64,000 nucleotides of DNA from Kappaphycus alvarezii (lineage: Eukaryota; Rhodophyta; Florideophyceae; Gigartinales; Solieriaceae): NCBI GenBank assembly GCA_002205965.3, contig NADL03000771.1, positions 1,364,001-1,428,000 on the forward strand, given 5' to 3'. The notes under the pieces are model-generated. The model made no database searches and was not told the DNA's origin. It was given only the letters and a program-made list of their open reading frames with translations. Made by a program: the position numbers and the translations under genes. Below, piece by piece: positions 55,540-64,000 of this stretch (the stretch's first letter is position 1; each line of letters begins with the position of its first letter).

Positions 55540-58270
55540 GTAAAATTTTCGCCTGCCGGAAAATGTCTTTCGACAGAATGATGTATATACGGGGGGTCTT
55601 TTAATGTGTTCATCAGCCACTTCAATGAGCAATTCAACGTCTCGTAGAGTGTTCAGGCTGACTTCGTTGTTATGCATATCCGCGGTGAGAAATACGTAGT
55701 AATCAACATATTTTTTGCAGGAACAAACCACAGAGAAAGAAGTATTTCCAAAAGCAGGTATGCTTCGACTATGCGTAATTGTTTGAGAGTATTTGGTTAT
55801 ACTATGGTTCACCAAGGAGTTTCAGTGCTGACCATGAATTCATGCGCCAGACGATACAGAATTTATGGGTTCACATGGCATTGAAGTTGTGTAAGACCGG
55901 ATCGTTAGACATGGGAAAATAGAGGGGAACAAAAGACTGTTCAAGTCCATACTTTACAAAATCAGCATGGAAAACAGCCTGAATTCACCAAACATTTTAG
56001 TGCAGGGAATCTTTTCTACCTAATCTATTCTATGGGAATGAAATAATAAGCGCGTTTCAACATACGCTGCGATACTCAACGTCTATCCTCGGAATCGGAG
56101 CCAATGTCGTAATGGTTGACGTCTTCAGAGCATACAAGAAAAACACCGCCACTGCAGCGAGTAGTCAAGCCAAAGGGTGACCGACTAGCCTCGTCGGACA
56201 CGATAAGGGTAGAGGATGAGATTTGGATATATCACAATAGCTACAAGCAGAATGACGGATCCAAATAGATTAAGGCAAAGATACTTGGGGCTACACCTCA
56301 TAGTTTAAGGTAATGTAGACCTTGCATTGGTCCTACTATTTATGTTGCCTTTGAAAGTAACAGACTTGTACCCAAGGGACAGCTAGCTAGAAAATTGCAG
56401 GGAGGCGCCCTCGAGGACAAACTAGAGGATTATTTAAGTGAAATAAAGAACTAGGAGATCGAAGAGCCTCAAGAAGGAACGCTTGGTCTCTTGGTATAGA
56501 ACAGTATCGGGAATCCCGGAATTGATCTAGTACAGGACAAGCACACAGAAGATGCAGAAATGGACATCGGAGCATATGAAAGCAATAGATTTGCGGAGCC
56601 AGAAAATTCTCTTGAATCAATTGAACAGGAGGTGTTGAATAACCTCCACAGTATCCTTAGAAACGAACAAGTCAATCGTTCGCGAGTGGAGTTTGCACCG
56701 GAATGGCCAATACAGAAAGCTTTGAAAGAGGAGGTTCTCGGAAATTGGAAAGATGCGTATGATGAAATCGAAGAGGTCCAAGTTCACAAAGACGCGAATA
56801 TAGTAACCAAACATGTCGTCTGCAAAGTTAAGAACGAGGTAGATGATAAGAAAGGACTCAAAACCAAACTTAGCCGTCACGAAATCGAGATCGAGAGCGA
56901 GGAAAGATAATAAAATGTTCCTCCCTGCATAGTTCTGCGCTATTCGGATGATGCTGTCAGTAGCGTTTGTCCTTGACTTCCCGGTTGGCTGCATTGATAT
57001 CAAGTGCGCGTACTAGCAGAGTGGTGCCATCAACATATAATATTTTATTCGACCGCCAAAAGAGTGAAACTCTCAGAAGAGTAAGATCGGGAAGCTATTG
57101 AAACCCACATAAGTAATTTGCGAGGCGGATAGAGAGTGGGCCAGAGTGGTCGAAGGATGGCTACTTGGAGATTCTGGCTTCGAGAGAGCGTTTTGCATTA
57201 TCCAACTGTGTATCAAACGGAGCGACAACGGAGATATAAGGCTAATGATAGCTAAGCTCACAGATGATTTATCGATAGCCGGTAGCACAAAACGAATGGA
57301 AGATTTTTCATCTCAAATTGCGACGAGTTTCACAGTAAGAAAATCGATACTGTCTGGTGAAGTCAAATTTAATGGTTGCTTACCTGGGGTGGTAGTGGAG
57401 ATACTTTCATGACCATGAAACAATATGCATCAGGAATTGGGCCGATTCCAGTGAGCGGCAGCAGGAGTAAAGATGTGAACTCGAAAGCCACGAACATTGA
57501 ATTTCACACATACATTAACTTGGCGGGAGAACTCGTTTGACTGTTTTCTGGTGTATCAACCACCGCTTCACTCCATCGCTCGCTCATGCATCAAGAAGTC
57601 CTTTATCCGAAAGTCAAGGACTATGTGGCCGCAAACAGAACCCTTAAGCGAGTGCTTTCGATGACGTAGGAAGTAATATTTTCCAGACCTTGTTATCCAG
57701 TCAGAATTGTGTAAGTGATCTCGTTTTCCGACGCCTCCTGTAAAACCAGTCCCAGGCAACTATATTACCGTACGGGTATGATCATTGGACTGAGATACGG
57801 GGGTGAACAGGATGCACGGTGCTTCCGTGCTATTTACTGGACAAACTGCAAACAAAAGATGGTATGCCACTCCTCTTATAGAGCTGAAATGCTTGCCAGC
57901 CCCGCAGCAGATGATCGTAGGTATGATATCAGGAGTGTATAATATCAATCACCAGGAATTCAGATGTCACTCATACTCTAAATGTAGACAGTAAGGGTCT
58001 ATTTTACACGTTAACTACGTTACACGAAGGCAGAGAGTACCGCCTCAGACAAACCGTGCAGTAGCTTCGAGACTTATTTGAGAGTGGTGAGCTTGACAAA
58101 TTTTAATGAGTAGAAGACCGTGTTAATATTGTAGATGGACTGGCCAAAGATAATCCAGAAACGAAAAAGATGTTACACAGAGTTGTTGCAATACGGAAAT
58201 TAGAAATGCCCGCGCACAAAACGCATTGCCTATCTGACAAGGAATGGGACTAGTAGAAGAAGATGCTATG
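55540..58270 (+). mobile_element. Ty1/copia-type pol fossil
   Basis: Plus-strand pieces in copia order. An integrase core (about 55600-55880) is followed by the integrase end (about 56130-56300). Reverse transcriptase starts in the 56560-56910 frame with ALKEEVLGNWKDAYDEIEEV and continues with MIAKLTDDLSIAGS near 57250. RNase H follows, with YWTNCKQKMVCHSSYRAEML near 57835-57895, ending in NIVDGLAKDN near 58130. The D-D of the polymerase site is visible. No LTR, Gag or target duplication was found. The RNase H end resembles that of the short derivative at 23527-25103, so they may belong to one lineage. It is broken about ten times. Confidence 0.7.
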
Positions 58271-59189
58271 ACGTCTAGGGGTACTTTTGATCATCCATCC
58301 TCACAGATGGCATGAAATTAATGACCGTTACCAGATAGATTAATATAGTACTACTCGTGGAGCCTAGGTCAGAGTACACGGAACAGACATAATGGTGATG
58401 TGATCTTAATGCATATGAATGTCCAGGTGCACCCTACCGTTGAAGGGCTCTTGTGAAGAAGTTCATTCCGAGAATGCATGGATCGTTGCAGGGTCAACAA
58501 ATGCAGGCTGCTGGACGAGAGCTGACGCTGGAACCCACACTACATGAGAGTATTGCATGTGATTACTTGGGTTCAAAACACATGGAAGGCAAAGAAACAT
58601 TGCATGGGCTCATCCCCCGCTGTTTGCACAACGCAAATGCAGAACGACAGCTACGAGTAACGATGAGCATTAAGATTTGCTGAGTATAGAGAGAACCGAT
58701 TGATGGGATATAGGAAGGAGCCCGTCACCCTAACCTTGATGCTGACTATTGTTGCCCGTCACAGTAGCCCTTATTTGACACCTTACATCCCTTTCCACCA
58801 CAGAATTATGGGATTAGGTTTAACAGAATTCTGCAATCACTTGTGAGACATGCGTAATACTATTGCATAAATTTATTACAGAATTTTCATTAAAAATTCT
58901 TAAAAATTTACTCACGCAAACCAAGGTTGTGAGTAACTCGTGAGTACTACCATGTGCAATAATAGTGCATGACCTGAACATGCCATCAAAAATGTGAACT
59001 ATGACAGGGAGGCAAATTGATATCATGAGGCAAGCAACGCTTCAAAGAGCACGCAAATGGCGTACAGCTTTGGTAGGTATCAGCAAACATCGACGTCGTC
59101 CGTACACTTCAGCCTTTTCGCAGTAAAGTACCATTATCTCTATAGCTAGCAATATATGCGAAGAAAAACCGGAAGCAAGTAAACAACCT
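58271..59189. other. No recognisable gene
   Basis: One 76-codon plus frame (58453-58683) and one minus frame (58820-59026), neither with family resemblance. Confidence 0.5.
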
Positions 59190-60470
59190 CTAAGGAGCAA
59201 CAGAATCAGCGTTGTGGGGTTTTCGTTCAACTTCAATTCTTTCAGTGATTCAGAAGCACTTCTGAGGTTTCATTTTCATGAGCCAGATGTAATCGAGTTA
59301 GTAAATGCAGTGGGGTGTCCGGTGCTACAGAAAAACACATTCCGAAACCGATAAAGCTTGTCACCTCTATTGGTTACTTCTATTCTTCTTCGTCTTCTAT
59401 GTAGTCCAGCGCGATAAAGATATACGGGAATGACTTTTGGTAAAAATGCCCCGCGGCTATCAGAGATTTTTTGGGAGTGCTTGGAGCACATGATGGATCA
59501 AGGTAAGTACTTGATTACAATGGAAATAGAAGCCGCGTTCATGGCGAGCAGAGCAAGCACGTACGCAGCTACCGTACACGAACGGAGCAATGGCCTCGAG
59601 AAAGTTATAGGATTCCTAGATGGAACTGGAATTGGGATCGCAAGACCGCCCAGAAACGAGATGCACCGCATTGCGTTTCATGGACATAAACGCAGAAACG
59701 CATTAAAGTTTCAAGCCGTAAACAGTCCAGATGGGCTCATACTACATTTGTTCGGTCCAATGGAAGGACGGAGGCATGAGTGGTCGCTGCATATGCGTAG
59801 CAAACTTGAGAATCGTTGCTGCAGATTCTGAATGTGGAATGAGTGCAGTACTGCATTTACGGCGACTCATCCTACAATCGTCTCTGGTTTCTGGAGGTGC
59901 CACATCCGGGTAACAACTTGAGTTTGGTACAAAGCGCTTTAAAGAATGCTCTGTCTTCCTGTTGCATAACGATCGAGAGTATTTCAAAGAGATCAAGCTG
60001 TACTATTCGCATCTTGGCTTCAAGCGCAGGCAGAAAGTGTACTAATCGCCTGTAGCTTCCATGATTCTCGCGGGATTTCGAAGCTTTATCTACCGCAACC
60101 AGGTTAGTAGGTACCTCAATTGCATTACCCTGTTTATGAAAGAGTATCTTACCCACAAGTACGAGGCAAATCTCGCTCACTTCGCGAACACGAAGCAGAC
60201 GAAGACTGAAAGCTCTCAAGCTCGTAGTCGGCGCAATTTGTCCAAAGCCACACAGCAAGCCCAGCCAAACGGATTCCTGGGAGTTTTCAGAGGCATAAAT
60301 GGATTTTTGTTTCATACCTTAGTCTCCAAGGAGGACAAAAGGGCAGTTTTACTTGTTCCTAAAACCCTCTATCAGAAGTTTGAAATTCTATCGTTACACC
60401 TTCTCCTCGACCTCTTGCTCTTCCCTACGCTCCGCAAGATCGCGCTCGCGCTCGGATACAAGTCGTACTA
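59190..60470 (+). pseudogene. PIF/Harbinger-type DDE transposase relic 3
   Basis: The best preserved of three. ALLRFHFHEPDVIELVNAV (near 59250-59310) leads into a frame at 59430-59831 with GKNAPRLSEIFWECLEHMMD, GFLDGTGIGIARP holding the first Asp, HGHKRRNALKFQAVNSPDGL and FGPMEGRRHEW, where the second Asp is Glu. YGDSSYNRLWFLEVPHPGNN follows near 59850-59910, then the ITIES block with the last Glu and a degraded end. At least two frame changes and some stops are present. Its Myb/SANT-like partner lies convergent just downstream, as in known Harbinger elements. Confidence 0.8.
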
Positions 60471-60585
60471 GGTCTAATTCTACCCGTGCAGTATCAGCTG
60501 CACCTAGGTGAGCTCCAAACGCTTCAATTACTCCAGCGTCGTCCATTTGCGAGCTGCTTTTCGACTGATTTTGCGAAATTTCGGG

Positions 60586-61040
60586 CTATTCATCCTCCGA
60601 GTCGCTCTTGGTGTTTCCGCGCTTCCGTTGCAGTGAGGCATTAACTACCTCACGACCAGGACGCTCCTTCTCTTCGTCCCTCTCTTTCAGCATAGCCTTA
60701 TCCGCCTCCTTGGTCTTCTCCAAGTCCTCATGCGCTTCCCTCATGTCCATCAAGAGTTCCAACAGCTCGCTAATCTCCCCACCCATTCCTGATAAGCGCT
60801 GGTTGAAGCTGTATTCCCGGTCTAACTGCTTTTGAATGCGCTTGTAGGTATCACGAAATCTCTTCCACATGACTGTTTGGTGCACTTTAGCGTTTGCGTT
60901 CGCTTTATCCGCGGTTTCTGCGAAGCTCTGTCGCTATTCGCCAAATGCAGCTAGGTTTGCATTGGCAGCAGAAACCTCTCGGACAATGAAGAGGTCTTCC
61001 TGTAATGTGAACCTCGACTGTCACCCAGCACGAGGGGTGG
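60586..61040 (-). pseudogene. Myb/SANT-like accessory gene of Harbinger element
   Basis: The minus frame reads SRFTLQEDLFIVREVSAANA, an in-frame TAG at 60934-60936, then VMWKRFRDTYKRIQKQLDRE, SGMGGEISELLELLMDMREA, and a charged Glu/Lys-rich tail ending DSEDE. W/F-x-x-x-x-D-x-x-L-x-R-E-V and K-R-F-R-D-x-Y-K-R are the hallmarks of the SANT-like DNA-binding protein that helps Harbinger transposase enter the nucleus and bind the ends. Apart from the single stop the frame is well kept. The intact part (60586-60885) begins at an internal Met. Confidence 0.7.
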
Positions 61041-62999
61041 GCGCCTGAGGCGTTGCTGGAGCAGTTCGTAGAGGTTCAGTCATTGCACTATTCGTCCAGG
61101 AGCAGCACTGTGAATTGCGTTGAGTCTACCTTTAACGGAGTTGTGCTGCAACATCAAAGCGTTAAACGCATGAAAACAGCGCCATCTTTGGACAGCTGTC
61201 ATTTGTATTGCTCACATTTGACGCAGTCAGGTCGTGACGAACTTATCACAATTCTGCAATTACCCTCGCGAGTGAATTGCATAATTATGTAATTATCTAC
61301 AGGCGTAACACGTATTGCAGAAATCTGGTGCATTATTTACGGAATTCTGTTTGCGTTATCTCTCTACTACAGTATCTTACAGGGCGGGGCCACCGCCAGC
61401 AGCAAGCTGAAGTTTCGGGTTCGATCCTGAGCAACAGTCTAAACGAGCATCCCTACGGTCTTAATCAGGCGCCTATGGCCAAATGGTATGATATCGGCCT
61501 TCCAAGGAGGCTCTCCGCTCCGAAAATTTTCATACAAATTAGAGTGATAAAGTGATATAGTAATCACACAGTACTCGGTAACCCGAGATATCCTACTGTG
61601 TAGAATCAGAAAAGTTGGCAACTGTAATGTACAGTGCGTTGCAGTTCCTGTTAACTCTCGGACCGGACGGCTTATTTTTCATCCCAGTCCAATTAAATCT
61701 CTTTAAAATCGGTACCGTACACTTAGACGTATCGGACACGCACTGGAGGATCCAAACGGTCCCATCCACTACTACCGGACCTACAATGTACGGACCGTAT
61801 GGTCAAATTCTATTTTGACTTGTTAACCACACAGGTCATAAAAAGTATGAGGTCCGTACCAGGTGATCCCATTTCAATAAATTGTTGAAACCATCCCAAA
61901 GGGAATCCTAAATCCCGTTAAATGTCTCAAGAATGGATATTGGTTACCCTCCATAATCTAAATAAAAGTAGGTGCAAATTGGGCGAACTTTTGTAGCCAC
62001 ACACAACTCCTTAGCCGAAACGAAAGCGGGGTTTGAACTTCACATTAAAAAAAATGCTATCGATTTCGAAGTACAAAAAACAAAATACACCGAAATACGA
62101 AGTATCCCAACGGAGAACCACCAATATATGAAGTATCGATGACTGTGACTCGCTACATATGAACATGAAAAATAATACCGAAATAGTCCAAAACAACTAA
62201 AATCAACACTCGCGATATGATATAAATTGACGAAATTACAGGGAGTTGATAAGACCGTTCAAACCGAGCGCGTCAGTGCCATTATGCGACAAGAAGCTAA
62301 GCATCTAGAAGCTTTTTAATGTACACACATAGTCAACATGTCAATTATATTAACATGCTGTGATAGCAGTACTAAAGTCTTGTTCAATCGTGAATAAAGG
62401 TAGATACTTTGGATTTTACACTGCAGCGCTTCAACTGCGGGCTAAATTTCTGTAATATAATATGCCCAACAAGTAGTTAGATCCTCCACCTTTTATCAAA
62501 AACAGAGAATCTGTAATAAATCATTCCAGTGCGGGTCCAACCTATTCCCTGCATTTGGGTGATTTTTTTCTATGCTACTAGCTCTACACTACTAGTGTAG
62601 AAAACATCAGGGCCGCTTCGCTGGAATGCAGAAGCTCAATAACTAAAGAAACTACGGTTTACAAGGTTGTCGTTTTTCAGCCTTATCCCATAGAACTTCG
62701 CGGATTTCTACGGAGCAGGCACTGATACTATATTATTTTAATCACAAATACGGCAGTAGCCTCAACCATTCTGCAGTATACCTCCCGAAAGAACGTTTCT
62801 AACGCATTCTTCATGGTTAGTTGGTAGAGGCCCCTATAAACGCAATAAATGCTATCTCTTTAAACAGCTTTATTCCGAACAAATTTAATTAACCACCGCA
62901 CCTCCCTTCTTACCATCACGGATGCCACTGCTCTCGATATGGATAGATAACGATCCCACCTTCCTATTCACATACTCCGTCTCCCTTCCCCTATCCCGG
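61041..62999. other. No recognisable gene
   Basis: Short frames only, for example 61053-61292, 61277-61555 and 61615-61818 (plus). From about 61950 the sequence is AT-rich again. No terminal inverted repeat for the Harbinger element was identified. Confidence 0.5.
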
Positions 63000-63048
63000 T
63001 TCCAAACACTCCTACCATCATCCCGGATGATGGTAGGACTTTTTGGAA
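63000..63048. repeat. 24-bp inverted repeat with one-base spacer
   Basis: Bases 63000-63023 pair with 63025-63048. The inner 14 bp (TCCTACCATCATCC) are perfect and two mismatches lie in the outer part. It is the fourth long hairpin of the window. Confidence 0.9.
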
Positions 63049-63162
63049 GAGCATTGTGGGGGGACACATTGCCAATCCTGTACACGTTTTTAAAAAAGTG
63101 CTTCCACACGCTATCCTACACACCATCACCTCCCTCCGTCTATGAAATCCCCCCTCCCCCAA

Positions 63163-63339
63163 ACTGGAGGTCCTAACCGGCGCCATTTGTGACCTCACCC
63201 TCCTCCTCACCGCTCTTCACATCCTCACCGCAAGCATCCACCGCGGCCACAGTGACGGCCGCGCCATCTACTTCTTCCGTTCCCTCCTCCCTTACACTCT
63301 CATCCTCATTCCCCTTCTTCTCTCCCTCACCTTTTAAGA
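63163..63339 (+). CDS. Hypothetical hydrophobic ORF fragment
   Basis: This plus frame reads LTLLLTALHILTASI and then YTLILIPLLLSLTF before TAA at 63337-63339, giving two possible membrane segments around a charged loop. It is preceded by a TGA, so any gene is broken or lacks its start. The C-rich low-complexity sequence could produce this by chance. Confidence 0.25.
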
Positions 63340-63545
63340 ACAGGCAATATGTTTGCTTCGTTTGGACGCAAAGACGTAGTTTTGGTCAAATGTGCTGAAC
63401 AAATATGTAATTGGTGGGGAACAGTACAAATGCTAGCTCTTTAATCAGTTATGCTCCTGGGTAGTTGTGTGCTAAATCATAATTTTAATACAGGTATGTG
63501 GAAAAAACACATTTGACGCATTTATTGTTGTTATTGCATATCGCT

Positions 63546-63990
63546 CTACGAGAGAGATCGAATGAAAACAATGTCCTCTGACGTAGAAGGGGTGAGGCTT
63601 ACCCGCTCCCTTACAACTCTATTAACTGCGCTGAACACGCGCTCGCTATAGCTGTATGTTACAGACGTACCGAAGACTCTGCATGCCACAGAAAACATTT
63701 TCGCATAGCACCCTTGTGTCGGACCCAAAACCCAAATTCTGCGAAGTGATCTTTGGAAACCTCATAGCGATTGAGCCCCAAGGAGAAAACATCTAACTAG
63801 TTTTATTTTTTCAATTCGTCAGCTTGACTAGCGGATGCAAAATGGGAGTCTGAATAGGAAGCGAGATCAAAAGACCTCTTCAAGCCCGCCATACGCGCAT
63901 TAATACTTTCAGGTATTCCATCGATACCACCACCATCTACCAGGTTTGACTTGCTTGCAGCAGTCGCCAGACTGTTATATTCGATCATAT
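63546..63990 (-). pseudogene. hAT transposase C-terminal relic
   Basis: The minus frame at 63546-63728 ends with SYSERVFSAVNRVVRERVSL then SEDIVFIRSL, the hAT dimerisation motif (S-E-R-x-F-S and a Leu/Phe-rich last helix). A second minus frame at 63803-63988 lies upstream in the expected position but has no clear motif. Stops separate the two. The rest of the transposase would lie beyond the window. Confidence 0.7.
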
Positions 63991-64000
63991 TCCTGCATAT

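Noticed and set aside
61405-61440. GGTTCGATCC as a tRNA T-arm or pol III B box
   Set aside because: The T stem does not pair and no A box or cloverleaf lies upstream.
1-64000. CRISPR arrays, bacterial operons, rRNA or prophage
   Set aside because: No regularly spaced repeats, ribosome-binding-site-led gene runs or rRNA motifs were seen. All identifiable content is eukaryotic.

Overview
This looks like nuclear DNA of a red alga, most likely a florideophyte of the Chondrus type. The evidence is two intronless vanadium-dependent haloperoxidase genes of the Corallina bromoperoxidase family set in a dense graveyard of transposable elements. The species is an inference: no rRNA, tRNA or organelle gene is present to confirm it. 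There is no bacterial operon structure, no CRISPR array and no prophage.

Host genes. Only the two haloperoxidases are convincing host genes. VBPO-2 (32328-34115, minus) is whole at 595 codons. VBPO-1 (12689-14457, plus) is a close paralogue whose frame is lost by one base near 14015. Both have Ala where Corallina enzymes have the vanadate-contacting Ser of the P-S-G-H motif. VBPO-2 lies between two 79-bp inverted repeats. A conserved repeat module lies 3' of both genes in convergent orientation.

Layout. 1-2.9 kb: two Tc1/mariner relics and an unassigned ORF region. 2.9-9.1 kb: two minus-strand Ty3/gypsy fossils meeting at a perfect 30-bp hairpin; the second keeps a whole Gag-protease frame. 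9.2-9.9 kb: a minisatellite and a LINE endonuclease relic. 9.9-12.6 kb: no recognisable gene, with an unusual double hairpin. 12.6-14.5 kb: VBPO-1. 15.4-16.1 kb: a LINE relic carrying a 70-bp insertion from its own family. 16.5-23.5 kb: a Ty1/copia fossil with a 5-bp target duplication, itself hit by a gypsy solo LTR (own 5-bp duplication) and a LINE (7-bp duplication). 23.5-25.1 kb: a short copia-like derivative. 25.9-28.8 kb: another LINE endonuclease relic and a PIF/Harbinger transposase relic. 29.7-31.8 kb: weak ORFs and the second repeat module. 32.0-35.8 kb: VBPO-2 and its flanking inverted repeats. 36.1-41.6 kb: a Ty3/gypsy fossil with both LTRs and a 5-bp duplication. 41.7-42.8 kb: a second Harbinger relic. 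43.4-55.5 kb: a visibly AT-rich, gene-poor block with a LINE RT relic. 55.5-58.3 kb: a copia pol fossil. 59.2-61.0 kb: a third Harbinger, with transposase and Myb/SANT-like gene convergent. 63.5-64 kb: a hAT transposase end.

The window is mainly a record of stacked transposition around two haloperoxidase paralogues. I did not find a clearly new enzymatic system. The most unusual items are the RLE-type LINE family with its 70-bp hairpin tail, the haloperoxidase pair with its Ser-to-Ala change and flanking repeats, the conserved TTGVILDES repeat module, and the recurrent perfect fold-back hairpins.
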